A DNA stretch of 39,255 bases from assembly GCF_011839805.1 (NCBI RefSeq), contig NZ_VWPY01000040.1:1-39255 (forward strand), written 5' to 3'. The DNA comes from Kineococcus rubinsiae. GTDB taxonomy: Bacteria > Actinomycetota > Actinomycetes > Actinomycetales > Kineococcaceae. Shown piece by piece: positions 31,560-39,255 of this stretch; position 1 is the first letter of the stretch, and each line of letters opens with the position of its first letter. The position numbers and the translations under genes are program-made. The notes below the pieces were generated by a model. The model had not been told where the DNA came from. It saw nothing but the letters and a program-made list of their open reading frames with translations, and made no database searches.

Positions 31560-33331
31560 GAGCCCTCCTCAGGCGTGCGTCCGGTTCCTGCGTCCACGTG
31601 CTCCCTCTCCCCATCGTCCCTCACGGGGACGCTCCCCGCCGCCGCCCCGGCCGTCGCGGCCTGCACCGCGGCGAGGACGCCCTCGACCTCCTCGCGCAGC
31701 CCGGCGTCGTTGCCGCGGGCCAGCCCGGCGACCTCGAGGCGGCTGGCGCCCGGGTCCCCGTCGACAGCCCGCACCCGGACCCAGACCCGGCGGCGCGGCA
31801 CGAACAGCGACAGGATCAGGCCCGTCGCGGCCAGCAGCGCGAAGACGAGCGCCTCGCGCTGACCGGGCGTGTGCCGCACGTCGAAGGACGCGAAGCGCTC
31901 GACCGAGTCGAAGGTCACCGTGCCGAGGCCGTCGGGCAGCTCCAGCGACTGCCCCGGCACCAGCCGGATCGCGAAGGGACGGCCCTCGCCGTCGCTCACC
32001 TGCGTGAGCCGGCTGTCGTCGAGCTCGTACACGTTCTGGGCCACGCCGTCGTCGAGGCCGAGGTCGCCCGTGAACGCCACCATGATCAGCAGCGGGTTCG
32101 CCAGGTCGGGGAAGCCCGAGACGGGCGTGCCCGACGCGTCGACCGTGGCCGACGGCAGGAACACCCCGCGCAGGCCGACCTGGACCGGCTCGCCCGCCGC
32201 GTCGGTGGCGTCCGGCAGCTTCACGACGCCCGTCGAGTCGTAGTTCGCGGTCTGCGGCAGGAACGGCACGGGCCCCGACTTCACGACCGCGCCGGAGCCG
32301 TCCCGGTAGGTGATGACGGGCGCGTAGCCGTTGCCGGACAGCGAGATCTGCGTGCCGTCCAGCTCGGCCGGGTGGTTGACCTTGATGGTCTCCTTCCGCA
32401 CCGGCTCACCCGGGGCGTCGGAGATGCTGACGTCCGCCGCGAACTGGCGGGGCTCGCCGATCTGCGTCGTCTGCTGCGCCTCGAAGGCGACGTCCATCCG
32501 GTCAAGCGTCAGCGAGAACGGCGGGACGTCGTCGGCCGAGGCCCACACGCCGCCGGAGAAGCTGTCCCACGAGCCGACCGTGCCGACCAGGCCCGAGCCG
32601 ACCGTGACGAGGCGCTGACCCGAGTAGGAGAACAGCGACCCCGCGGCGACGGCGAGCAGCAGCCCGACCAGCGACAGGTGGAACAGCAGGTTGCCCGTCT
32701 CGCGGTGGTGCCCTCGCTCGGCCGCGACGGAACCCCCGCCGGCCTCGGCGTGCACGTCGAGGCGGAAGCGGCGCTTGCGCAGCGCGGCCCGCGCCGCCTC
32801 GAGCGTCTGCTCGGGGCTCGCCGCGACCTCGGCCTCGGCGTGCTCGGGCAGGCGGGACAGCCGGGTGGGGGTGCGCGGCGGGCGGGCCCGCAGCGCGGCG
32901 AGGTGCACGCGCGCGCGGGGCAGGACGCAGCCCACGAGGGAGATGAACAGCAGCAGGTAGATCGCGGAGAACCAGGCGGAGGAGTAGACGTGGAAGCCCT
33001 GCAGGCGCTCCACCCACGGCCCGGCCGTCGGGTGGTCGGCGATCCACGTCGCCACCCCGGAGGGGTTGTTGTTCTCCTGCGGGAAGGTCGAGCCGGGGAC
33101 CGCGGCGACGGCCAGCAGCATGAGCAGGAACAGCGCCGTCCGCATGCTCGTGAGCTGGCGCCAGCAGTAGCGCAGGAACTCCAGCGGGGCCAGCGGCGCG
33201 GCCCCGCCGGCGGCCGCGGGGCGGGTGGGCGGGGCCGGCGGCTGGCCGTCGGAGCTCTGACCGTCGGAGGTCTGACCGTCGCGGTAGCCGTCGCGCAGGT
33301 CGTCGAGGTGGGTGCCGTCTGTGCGCGCCAT
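31556..33331 (-). CDS. resB: ResB, System II cytochrome c biogenesis protein
   Basis: A 591-residue partner of CcsB in heme attachment to apocytochrome c. After a polar N-terminus come TM helices (FLRYCWRQLTSMRTALFLLMLLAVAAVPGSTFPQ; HVYSSAWFSAIYLLLFISLVGCVLPR; LLFHLSLVGLLLAVAAGSLFSY). A large extracytoplasmic beta domain (about 255-480) follows, then the last TM (EALVFALLAATGLILSLFVPRRRVWVR). All are usual for ResB. The C-terminal ~70 residues are polar. ATG 33331 shares one base with the ccdA stop (TGATG). The N-terminal GQTSDGQSSDGQPP run comes from a 15-bp repeat. Confidence 0.94.
   Translation of the reverse strand: MARTDGTHLDDLRDGYRDGQTSDGQSSDGQPPAPPTRPAAAGGAAPLAPLEFLRYCWRQLTSMRTALFLLMLLAVAAVPGSTFPQENNNPSGVATWIADHPTAGPWVERLQGFHVYSSAWFSAIYLLLFISLVGCVLPRARVHLAALRARPPRTPTRLSRLPEHAEAEVAASPEQTLEAARAALRKRRFRLDVHAEAGGGSVAAERGHHRETGNLLFHLSLVGLLLAVAAGSLFSYSGQRLVTVGSGLVGTVGSWDSFSGGVWASADDVPPFSLTLDRMDVAFEAQQTTQIGEPRQFAADVSISDAPGEPVRKETIKVNHPAELDGTQISLSGNGYAPVITYRDGSGAVVKSGPVPFLPQTANYDSTGVVKLPDATDAAGEPVQVGLRGVFLPSATVDASGTPVSGFPDLANPLLIMVAFTGDLGLDDGVAQNVYELDDSRLTQVSDGEGRPFAIRLVPGQSLELPDGLGTVTFDSVERFASFDVRHTPGQREALVFALLAATGLILSLFVPRRRVWVRVRAVDGDPGASRLEVAGLARGNDAGLREEVEGVLAAVQAATAGAAAGSVPVRDDGEREHVDAGTGRTPEEGS
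33245..33289 (-). repeat. Three 15-bp tandem units in the resB N-terminus
   Basis: Three imperfect copies of a 15-bp unit (33245-33259, 33260-33274, 33275-33289), sharing CCGTCG-type cores, encode the DGQTS/DGQSS/DGQPP stretch. It lies in the non-conserved cytoplasmic leader of ResB. Confidence 0.6.
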
Positions 33332-34074
33332 CAGAGCACCGGCTCGAAGCCGCTGATCGGGCCCTGCAGCAGCCGGGTGGCGGCGGTGAAGGCTCCGGTG
33401 ACGAGCAGGACGCCGATGACGATCAGGAGGACGCCTCCGAAGCGGTTGATGGCGACGCGGTGGCGGCGCAGGACGGCCAGCACGCGCATGCCGCGCGAGA
33501 ACCCCAGCGCGAGCAGGACGAACGGGACGCCGAGGCCCAGGCAGTAGGCGATCGCCAGCCCCGTGGAGCGGCTGCTGCTGGCGCTGGAGAACCCGAGCGC
33601 GACGATCGCGGAGAAGATCGGCCCGATGCAGGGCGTCCAGCCGAGGCCGAACACCATGCCGAGCACGGGCGCGCCGAGCAGCCCCGCGCGCGGGCGCCAG
33701 CGGACCTTGACCTCGCGCTGCGCCCACAGCGGCGCGGCGAGCACGACGGCGCCCATGGCCAGGACGAAGACGCCCAGGACCCGCTGCAGCGTGCGGCTGT
33801 TGACGTCGAGCGCGGCCCCGACGCTGCCCGCGGTGAAGCTGACGAGGACGAACACCGCGGAGAACCCGATGACGAACAGCGACGCGCCCGCGACCATCCG
33901 GCTGCGGCGCTGCCCCTCGAGGTCGCCGCTGAGGCCCGTCACGTAGCCGAGGAAGCCGGGCACCAGCGGCAGGACGCACGGGGACAGGAAGGACACGAGC
34001 CCGGCGAGGACGGCGATCGGCACCGCGAGGGCCAGCGGCCCCGCGACGACGGTCTGCATCAGGTCGCCCGTCAC
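33331..34074 (-). CDS. ccdA: CcdA, thiol-disulfide electron carrier
   Basis: A 247-residue, six-TM protein of the CcdA/DsbD-beta family that passes reducing power across the membrane to the TlpA-like thioredoxin. The two redox Cys are in FLSPCVLPLVPGFLGYVTGL and GWTPCIGPIFSAIV, at the expected mirrored positions. GTG 34074 overlaps the TlpA stop as GTGA; an in-frame ATG at 34059 (MQTVVAGP) is also possible. It lies in the conserved order tlpA-ccdA-resB-ccsB. Confidence 0.94.
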   Translation of the reverse strand: MTGDLMQTVVAGPLALAVPIAVLAGLVSFLSPCVLPLVPGFLGYVTGLSGDLEGQRRSRMVAGASLFVIGFSAVFVLVSFTAGSVGAALDVNSRTLQRVLGVFVLAMGAVVLAAPLWAQREVKVRWRPRAGLLGAPVLGMVFGLGWTPCIGPIFSAIVALGFSSASSSRSTGLAIAYCLGLGVPFVLLALGFSRGMRVLAVLRRHRVAINRFGGVLLIVIGVLLVTGAFTAATRLLQGPISGFEPVL

Positions 34075-34649
34075 GCGGGCGTCCCGGTGTCCAGCGCCCC
34101 GTCGATGAGCTCGCCGAGGATGGTCGCGGTGATCTCGCCGGCGTACTGGGCCGCGACCTTGCCGTCGGCGTCCAGGACGACCGTGGTGGGGGTGGCGCGC
34201 GGGGCGACGCCACGCAGCGCGAGCAGCGCCGAGCCGTCGTCGTCCAGCAGCGACGGGTAGGTCACGCCGTGGGTCTTCTGGAACGCCACCACGCGGTCGG
34301 CGTCGTCGCGGCCCGTGTTGATCCCGACGAAGGAGGCGCGCCCGGCGTACTCCTGCGCGACCTGCTCCAGCGCGGGCGCCTCGGTGCGGCACGGGGCGCA
34401 GTCGGCGAACCAGAGGTTCAGCACGACGGGCTTGCCGCGCAGGGTGCTCAGGTCGACCGTCGTGCCCTCGGCGGTCGTCCCGGACAGGGTGATCGTGGTC
34501 GTGCGCTCGGCCGCGGGGATCTCGGAGTAGCTGCCGTCACCCTCGACGTAGCCGACCGTCGAGCTCGCGGGCAGGCCGTCGCCGCCGCTGCAGCCGGCCA
34601 GCAGGGCCGTCGCCGCGACGGCGGCCACCGCGAGGGAGCGCACGCGCAC
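34071..34649 (-). CDS. TlpA/ResA-type thioredoxin lipoprotein
   Basis: A 192-residue membrane-anchored thiol-disulfide oxidoreductase, probably keeping apocytochrome c CXXCH thiols reduced. The signal peptide ends in lipobox LLAGC (Cys20). The thioredoxin domain has LNLWFADCAPCRTEAP with Cys84 and Cys87 (CAPC; the usual WAxWC is FADC here) and the cis-Pro loop PRATPTTVVLDADG. GTG 34649 is one base after the phosphatase stop; a second GTG two codons later is possible. Electrons would come from CcdA, the next gene. Confidence 0.92.
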   Translation of the reverse strand: MRVRSLAVAAVAATALLAGCSGGDGLPASSTVGYVEGDGSYSEIPAAERTTTITLSGTTAEGTTVDLSTLRGKPVVLNLWFADCAPCRTEAPALEQVAQEYAGRASFVGINTGRDDADRVVAFQKTHGVTYPSLLDDDGSALLALRGVAPRATPTTVVLDADGKVAAQYAGEITATILGELIDGALDTGTPA

Positions 34650-34650
34650 G

Positions 34651-35292
34651 TCAGGCTCCCGGGACGGGGTCGGCGCCGACGAGCAGGTCGGCGCAGGGCT
34701 CCTGGTAGGACACGGCGACGAGGTGGCGGCCCGCGAACTCCAGCGACGTGACCGACGCCAGCGCGCACTGCCGCCGCCGCGGGTCGTGCCACAGCGGGCG
34801 CTCTTCGGCGCGCAGCCGCGTGACCCACACCGGCAGCTGGTGGCTGACCAGGACGCTCTCGCGGCCCGGGAAGGTGTCGCGGGCGTCGCGCACGGTCGCG
34901 CTCACGCGGGCGACCTGGTCCTCGTAGGGCTCGCCCCAGCTGGGGCGGAACGGGTTGCGGAAGCGCGGCCACACGCGCGGGTCGCGCAGCGACCCGCGGC
35001 CGGCGGCGATGTGGGCGCCCTCGAAGTCGTTGCCGGCCTCGATGATCCGCGGCTCGGTGCCCAGCGGCAGGCCCAGGGCCTCCGCGATGGGCGTCGCCGT
35101 CTCCTGCGCGCGCAGCAGCGGCGAGGCCGTCACCGAGGCCACGTCGCGGCCGGAGAAGTGCAGGCCCAGGCGCGCGGCCATGGCGTACCCGCGCTCGGAC
35201 AGGTGGAAGCCGGGCAGCCGGCCGTACAGGACCCGGTCGGGGTTGAAGACCTCGCCGTGGCGGACGAGGTGCACCACGGTGCGGGCGCTCAC
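34651..35292 (-). CDS. Histidine phosphatase family protein
   Basis: A 213-residue phosphoglycerate-mutase-like phosphatase. It has the RHG motif [30 protein letters not shown] with phospho-acceptor His12, [19 protein letters not shown], acidic [11 protein letters not shown], and the second His in [11 protein letters not shown]. The same gene sits between hemL and tlpA in M. tuberculosis (Rv0525); its substrate is not known, so the link to heme or cytochrome assembly is only positional. The GTG start overlaps the hemL stop as GTGA. Confidence 0.9.
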   Translation of the reverse strand: MSARTVVHLVRHGEVFNPDRVLYGRLPGFHLSERGYAMAARLGLHFSGRDVASVTASPLLRAQETATPIAEALGLPLGTEPRIIEAGNDFEGAHIAAGRGSLRDPRVWPRFRNPFRPSWGEPYEDQVARVSATVRDARDTFPGRESVLVSHQLPVWVTRLRAEERPLWHDPRRRQCALASVTSLEFAGRHLVAVSYQEPCADLLVGADPVPGA

Positions 35293-36635
35293 AGCGTCCC
35301 GCTCCCCTGCGCGGCCGCGCGGGCCGCGTGCGGCAGCGCGTCGAGGATCCGGTCCACGGCGGCGTCGTCGTGGCTGGCGGAGAGGAACCAGGCCTCGAAC
35401 GCGCTGGGCGGCAGGTGCACGCCGCGGTCCAGCATCGCGTGGAAGAAGGCGCGGAAGGCGCCGAGGTCCTGCTGCCGGGCCTGGTCGTAGTCGTGGACCT
35501 CGTCCAGGCCGGTGAAGAAGAGGCTGAACATGCTGCCCGCCGTGTTCACGACGTGCGCCACGCCCGCCTCGGCGAGGGCCGCGCTGGCCGCGTCGCGCAC
35601 GACGGCGGCCGTGCGGTCCACGGCCGCGTAGACCTCGGGCGTGCACAGCCGCAGCGTGGTGAGCCCCGCGGCGGTCGCGACGGGGTTCCCCGACAGCGTC
35701 CCGGCCTGGTAGACGGGCCCGGCGGGCGCCAGGTGCGCCATGACGTCGGCGCGGCCGCCGAAGGCCGCGGCCGGGAAGCCGCCGCCCATGACCTTGCCGA
35801 AGGTCAGGAGGTCCGGGGCGTGTTCCGCACCGAGGCCCTCGTAGCCGTACCAGCCGGCCGCGGAGACGCGGAAGCCCGTCATGACCTCGTCGGAGACCAT
35901 CAGGGCGCCGTGCTCGCGCGTGAGCCGGCGCAGCTCGGCGGTGAAGCCCGGGTCGGGGCGCACGACGCCCATGTTGCCCGCGGCCGCCTCGGTGATGACG
36001 CACGCGATCCGGTCGCCGTGGGCCGCGAAGACCTCCGCGAGCGCCGCCGGGTCGTTGTAGGGCAGGACGATCGTGTCGGCGGCCGAGGCACCCGTGACGC
36101 CCGGGGTGTCGGGCAGCGAGAAGGTCGCGAGCCCGGAGCCGGCCGCGGCCAGCAGCGCGTCGACGTGGCCGTGGTAGTGACCGGCGAACTTCACGATCAC
36201 GGGGCGGCCGGTGAAGCCGCGGGCGAGCCGGATGGCGCTCATGGTCGCCTCGGTGCCGGAGCTCACGAGGCGCAGCTGCTCGACGGGCTCGACGCGCGCG
36301 ACGATCTCCTCCGCGAGCAGCACCTCCCGCTCGGTCGGGGTGCCGTAGGAGAAGCCCTGCTGCGCGGCCGCGGTGACCGCCTCGAGGACCTCGGGGTGCG
36401 CGTGGCCGAGGATCATCGGCCCCCACGAGCACAGCAGGTCCACGTACTCGTTGCCGTCCACGTCCGTCAGGTACGGCCCGCGGGCGCTCGCGACGAAGCG
36501 CGGGGTGCCGCCGACGGCGCGGAAGGCGCGCACCGGGGAGTTCACGCCACCCGGGATGACCCGGCCGGCCCGCTCGAACAGGGCCTGTGAGGTCGCTGGG
36601 GCGGTCGCCGAGGGGACGGGAGGGGACGCGGTCAC
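35289..36635 (-). CDS. hemL: HemL, glutamate-1-semialdehyde 2,1-aminomutase
   Basis: A 448-residue PLP enzyme that makes 5-aminolevulinate in the C5 heme pathway. [21 protein letters not shown] is the classic start. PLP contacts include [27 protein letters not shown] and [11 protein letters not shown]; the Schiff-base Lys is Lys281 in [19 protein letters not shown], and [15 protein letters not shown] follows. The start is GTG 36635, and no Shine-Dalgarno is obvious. It is the first gene of a tightly overlapped run, hemL to ccsB, so heme supply and cytochrome c assembly share a transcript. A candidate operator lies about 50-70 bp upstream. Confidence 0.96.
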   Translation of the reverse strand: MTASPPVPSATAPATSQALFERAGRVIPGGVNSPVRAFRAVGGTPRFVASARGPYLTDVDGNEYVDLLCSWGPMILGHAHPEVLEAVTAAAQQGFSYGTPTEREVLLAEEIVARVEPVEQLRLVSSGTEATMSAIRLARGFTGRPVIVKFAGHYHGHVDALLAAAGSGLATFSLPDTPGVTGASAADTIVLPYNDPAALAEVFAAHGDRIACVITEAAAGNMGVVRPDPGFTAELRRLTREHGALMVSDEVMTGFRVSAAGWYGYEGLGAEHAPDLLTFGKVMGGGFPAAAFGGRADVMAHLAPAGPVYQAGTLSGNPVATAAGLTTLRLCTPEVYAAVDRTAAVVRDAASAALAEAGVAHVVNTAGSMFSLFFTGLDEVHDYDQARQQDLGAFRAFFHAMLDRGVHLPPSAFEAWFLSASHDDAAVDRILDALPHAARAAAQGSGTL

Positions 36636-36679
36636 GACGTCCAGTGTCGCAAGTCCCGGGCCGTGCGCGCGCCCCAGGG

Positions 36680-36707
36680 GGTCTACGACAGCCTGTCGTG
36701 ACAGACC
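36680..36707. promoter_or_regulatory. GACAG/CTGTC inverted-repeat cluster upstream of hemL
   Basis: ACGACAG-C-CTGTCGT (36685-36699) is a perfect 7-1-7 inverted repeat; with GACAG at 36700-36704 it also forms CTGTC-GT-GACAG, and GGTCT/AGACC flank the whole. Another CTGTCGT occurs at 36728-36734. It lies in the 219-bp divergent gap between hemL and the small gene at 36855, where nothing else stands out. It is a candidate operator for an unknown repressor. Confidence 0.45.
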
Positions 36708-36854
36708 TCACGGCCCGCCCGGGCGGCCTGTCGTCCCCGGCGCGCCGCGGACGTGCGCGAACCCCTGTGCAGCGGGGCCCCGAGCCTCCACACTGCAGGC
36801 GTCCCGGACCCCCGTCCGGGGCGCCCACGCACCACCACCAGGCCGGAGCACCTC

Positions 36855-37133
36855 ATGAGCGACCTGCACTCCGCACCCATCGTGTCCGGGATCGGCTACG
36901 TCGTCGACGACGTCGCCGGCACCCCTCCCCGGGCCTTCGAGGACTTCACCGGCGAGGTCTCCTTCCACGTCAGCCGCGGCGAGCACCAGCACGACGTCGT
37001 CGGGGTCGGCGAGCTGTCCGAGGGCGGCGCGACGGTCCACGAGAAGATGGGCGACGCGGGCGGCAAGGACGTGCGCACGTGGCGCGTCACGTCCGCCGAC
37101 GGCACCTTCTCCGCGGAGCACGTGCTCCTGTGA
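36855..37133 (+). CDS. Hypothetical protein, 92 residues
   Basis: No family is recognised. This is a small soluble protein with mixed strands: APIVSGIGYVVDDVAGTPPRAFEDFTGEVSFHVSRGEHQHDVVGV, then GGATVHEKMGDAGGKDVRTWRVTSADGTFSAEHVLL. It has no Cys, TM or signal sequence. ATG 36855 has GGAG eight bases upstream. It is divergent from hemL, across the GACAG/CTGTC element, and ends just before a strong hairpin shared with the CsbD gene. The frame and Shine-Dalgarno support it as real; the function is not known. Confidence 0.65.
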   Translation: MSDLHSAPIVSGIGYVVDDVAGTPPRAFEDFTGEVSFHVSRGEHQHDVVGVGELSEGGATVHEKMGDAGGKDVRTWRVTSADGTFSAEHVLL

Positions 37134-37138
37134 CGCGA

Positions 37139-37175
37139 CGAGGGGCCGGCCCCGCGGTGCGGAACCGGCCCCTCG
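37139..37175. terminator. Bidirectional terminator hairpin
   Basis: CGAGGGGCCGG (37139-37149) pairs perfectly with CCGGCCCCTCG (37165-37175) across a 15-base loop. It fills the gap between the convergent genes ending at 37133 and 37185, so it can stop transcription from both sides. Confidence 0.75.
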
Positions 37176-37184
37176 ACGAGCGGA

Positions 37185-37361
37185 TCAGTGGTCCTGGACG
37201 TCGTCCTTGACCTTCTCGACGTGCTGACGGGCCTCGCCCATCGACTGGTCCTTGTGACCCTGCGCGGTCAGCTCGGCGTCGTCGGTCTTCTTGCCGACGG
37301 CCTCCTCGGCCTTCCCCACGGTCTGCTGGACGACGTTCTTGGCCTTGTCTGCGATGGACAT
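37185..37361 (-). CDS. CsbD-like stress protein
   Basis: A 58-residue hydrophilic protein of the CsbD family: MSIADKAKNVVQQTVGKAEEAVGKKTDDAELTAQGHKDQ, then amphipathic helix GEARQHVEKVKDD. CsbD-type proteins are abundant under general stress in many bacteria; their molecular role is unknown. ATG 37361 is preceded by AAGGAGC at a normal distance. The frame opens further upstream (to 37445), but that part lacks family similarity. Confidence 0.85.
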   Translation of the reverse strand: MSIADKAKNVVQQTVGKAEEAVGKKTDDAELTAQGHKDQSMGEARQHVEKVKDDVQDH

Positions 37362-37467
37362 GCCCGCTCCTTCTCGACGGTCGACGCCGGTGACCCGGCC
37401 CCCGCACCGTAGGCACGCTCGGCGATCACCGCGCGGTGAGATCACCCCCGGCCCGCGCCCGCCCCCC

Positions 37468-37473
37468 TAGCCT
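37468..37473 (+). promoter_or_regulatory. Leaderless -10 box of the MBL-fold hydrolase
   Basis: TAGCCT lies seven bases before the GTG at 37481, with no Shine-Dalgarno; the same geometry as before menB. Confidence 0.4.
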
Positions 37474-37480
37474 GCTGCGC

Positions 37481-38302
37481 GTGAGCCCCCTCGACCTCGA
37501 CGTCACGTGGCACTCCGGCACGTCGGGCGGGCCGGAGCCGGCGTTCCAGGTCCACCGGGCCGACGAGGCCACCGTGGTCCTGCGGCAGAGCATCACGACG
37601 CACTTCGAGGCCCCGTTCCTCTACCTCCTGCTCGGCGCCGAGCGCGCGCTGCTGCTCGACACCGGGGCCACCGCGGACCTGGAGGCGCGTCCGCTGCGGG
37701 CCCTGGTCGACGCGCTCGTGGCCGCGTGGCTGGAGCAGCACCCGCACCCCGGCCACGGCCTCGTCGTCGCGCACACCCACGCCCACGGCGACCACGTCGC
37801 GGGCGACGGGCAGTTCGCCGACCGCCCGGACACGGTCGTCGTGGGCCACGACGTCGCCGCGGTGCACGCGTTCTTCGGCCTCGGCGCCGACGGGGCGGGC
37901 GGTCACCTCGACCTCGGCGGCCGGATCCTCGACGTCGTGGCGATCCCGGGCCACCACGAGACGTCGATCGCGGTGCACGACGCGGCCACCCGGGCGGTCC
38001 TGACGGGCGACACGGTCTACCCCGGCCGCCTCTACGTGGACGACTTCCCGGCGTTCACGCGGTCGCTGTCGCTGCTGCAGGACCTGGTGCGCAGGACGGG
38101 CGCCGAGCACCTGCTCGGCGCGCACGTGGAGATGTCGGACGTGCCGGGCGTGGACCACCCGCGGGGTTCGACGCGGCACGACGGGGAGGCCCCGCTGCCC
38201 ATGACGCCGGCGCAGCTGGACGCCGTCGCGGCCGCGGCGGCGAGCACCGGAGGCGTTGCGGGGCAGCACGTCTTCGACGACGTCGCGATCTGGATCGACT
38301 GA
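37481..38302 (+). CDS. Metallo-beta-lactamase-fold hydrolase
   Basis: A 273-residue MBL-fold protein. The zinc motif is HTHAHGDHVAGD (His100, His102, Asp104, His105); LLLDTGAT precedes it, and IPGHHETSIAVHD, VLTGDTVYPGRLYVDDF (bridging Asp) and LLGAHVEMS (last His) follow. The layout fits single-domain hydrolases of thioesters, lactones or glyoxalase II type; the substrate is open. The N-terminal ~40 residues form strands without a signal peptide. GTG 37481 is chosen because of the leaderless-type -10 box. The TetR gene follows 48 bp downstream on the same strand. Confidence 0.88.
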   Translation: MSPLDLDVTWHSGTSGGPEPAFQVHRADEATVVLRQSITTHFEAPFLYLLLGAERALLLDTGATADLEARPLRALVDALVAAWLEQHPHPGHGLVVAHTHAHGDHVAGDGQFADRPDTVVVGHDVAAVHAFFGLGADGAGGHLDLGGRILDVVAIPGHHETSIAVHDAATRAVLTGDTVYPGRLYVDDFPAFTRSLSLLQDLVRRTGAEHLLGAHVEMSDVPGVDHPRGSTRHDGEAPLPMTPAQLDAVAAAAASTGGVAGQHVFDDVAIWID

Positions 38303-38350
38303 CCGCCGCGGGACGTCACCCGGATGCCGTCCGCGACCGCTTGACGCGGG

Positions 38351-39022
38351 ATGCGCACCCGCATCCTCGACGCGGCCCTGCGGCTCCTGGTCGAGGGGGG
38401 ACGTGACGCGGTCTCGACCCGGGCCGTCACCTCCGCCGTCGGGATCCAGGCGCCGACGCTCTACCGGATCTTCGGCGACAAGCTGGGCCTCCTCGACGCC
38501 GTCGCGGCGCACGGCTTCGCCGAGCACCTCTCCGGCTGGCAGGGCTGGCAACCGGGGGCGGACCCGATCGACGCCCTGCGCCAGGGCTGGGACATGCACG
38601 TCCAGTGGGGCGTCGAGAACCCGCAGCTCTACTCGATCGCCTACGGCGGTGGCCGTCCGGGGTTCAACTCCCCTGCGGGACAGGCCATCGACGCCATCCT
38701 GCGCACGCTCATCGACCAGGCGGCCCTCGCCGGATACCTCGGTCTGCCGAACGCCGACGCCGTGAACGTGCTCCGCGCGGTCGGTTCCGGAGTGGTGTTC
38801 ACCCTCATCGCCCTGCCGGAGGACGCCCGCGACGCGCGCCTGTCCGAGCGCGGCCTGGAAGCGGTGCTGTCGACGATCCTGGCGAAGACCCCCGCGTCCG
38901 CGCGCCGGAAGCGCTCGGGGGCGGCGATGCAGCTCAAGGCCGACCTCGAGACGACGACGGTGCTGACCCCCCACGAACGGGCGCTGTTCGGTGACTGGCT
39001 CGACCGCCTGGCCGGTGCCTGA
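38351..39022 (+). CDS. TetR-family transcriptional regulator
   Basis: A 223-residue regulator. The N-terminal helix-turn-helix is typical: RTRILDAALRLLVEGGRDAVSTRAVTSAVGIQAPTLYRIFGDKLGLLDAV. The C-terminal ligand domain contains GWDMHVQWGVENPQLYSIAYGG, close to the TetR_C WHG-like pattern (YSIAY), and GSGVVFTLIALP. The ATG at 38351 starts directly at the HTH. It probably controls itself and perhaps the MBL-fold hydrolase gene; no clear operator was found in the 48-bp gap. Confidence 0.9.
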   Translation: MRTRILDAALRLLVEGGRDAVSTRAVTSAVGIQAPTLYRIFGDKLGLLDAVAAHGFAEHLSGWQGWQPGADPIDALRQGWDMHVQWGVENPQLYSIAYGGGRPGFNSPAGQAIDAILRTLIDQAALAGYLGLPNADAVNVLRAVGSGVVFTLIALPEDARDARLSERGLEAVLSTILAKTPASARRKRSGAAMQLKADLETTTVLTPHERALFGDWLDRLAGA

Positions 39023-39171
39023 CCGGTCGGCTCGGGAGCTGCCGCTCCATGGACGAGGCCCGGTGGTTCTCACCGTCCTGACCTGACGCGTCGGCCGGCG
39101 CGCTCCCCGGGGGCGGGCCCGCGGCGAGGTTGCGCCGCGCTCCGTCGCCCGCCGGGCCGGCGTCCTGTGCC

Positions 39172-39255
39172 TCACCGCCAGGCGACGCGCGTTCGCGGCA
39201 GGGCGGTGCCCCCTCGCGCGGTGGCCTCGGCGCACGCGGCCGCGACGGCCACCGC
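39172..39255 (-). CDS. Possible C-terminal end of a gene running off the window
   Basis: The minus strand holds an open frame from the window edge to TGA at 39174-39172 whose last residues read CAEATARGGTALPRTRVAWR. The tail looks like a protein C-terminus, but 27 residues are too few for a family call. It would converge on the TetR gene. The 149 bases between them show nothing recognisable. Confidence 0.3.
   Translation of the reverse strand, partial: AVAVAAACAEATARGGTALPRTRVAWR

Overview
The window is about 39 kb of very high G+C DNA. GTG starts dominate and many stop/start junctions overlap as GTGA. Gene content and order point to a motile, aerobic actinobacterium that makes menaquinone. 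The paired chemoreceptors, the polyprenyl synthase/MenJ-like reductase pair and the LigC/LigD-Pol pair fit Kineococcus or a close relative; the genus is an inference from content and style, not from a search.

Layout. 1-3.8 kb: membrane-anchored esterase, DUF998 membrane protein, and a divergent pair of ATP-dependent DNA ligase (LigC type) and LigD-type polymerase. 3.8-9.0 kb: chemoreceptor 1 behind a sigma28-like promoter, a MetE-like methyltransferase, a rhomboid-like protein next to a PrsW protease whose N-terminus appears frameshifted, a cupin and a small membrane protein. 9.0-16.5 kb: menaquinone block with long-chain polyprenyl diphosphate synthase, MenJ-type reductase, menG, menD, a MenI-type thioesterase, menC and menB. 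16.5-26.4 kb: signalling and envelope island with a two-component system, a DUF4232 lipoprotein coupled to a Tat-type lipoprotein flavin oxidase, chemoreceptor 2 behind a second sigma28-like promoter, and two GGDEF-EAL proteins. 26.6-29.9 kb: menE, a PLDc_N small protein, menA and a class I amidotransferase. 30.2-36.6 kb: cytochrome c maturation and heme operon, transcribed right to left as hemL, histidine phosphatase, TlpA-like thioredoxin, ccdA, resB, ccsB, DUF4229. 36.8-39.3 kb: small hypothetical protein, CsbD-like stress protein, metallo-beta-lactamase-fold hydrolase, TetR regulator and the likely 3' tip of one more gene.

How it fits together. MenD, MenC, MenE, MenB, MenI, MenA and MenG cover most of the chorismate-to-menaquinone route; no menF or menH was seen. 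The polyprenyl synthase supplies the side chain and MenJ partly saturates it. The hemL/ccd/res/ccs operon supplies heme and matures cytochromes c, so the window groups quinone and cytochrome assembly, as in the Mycobacterium tuberculosis Rv0524-Rv0562 region. Here that region is split between menB and menE by a sensory island of about 10 kb.

Most notable: a Rex-type operator (GTGAA-N4-TTCAC) in front of menJ; two sigma28-like promoters with identical 14-nt spacing before the two chemoreceptors; a perfect 15-bp inverted repeat between menC and menB; a one-base frameshift in prsW; and a two-component/lipoprotein/Tat-oxidase module of unknown purpose. No tRNA, rRNA, CRISPR array or insertion sequence was recognised, and no intergenic stretch exceeds 300 bases; the longest are 26402-26628 and 36636-36854.
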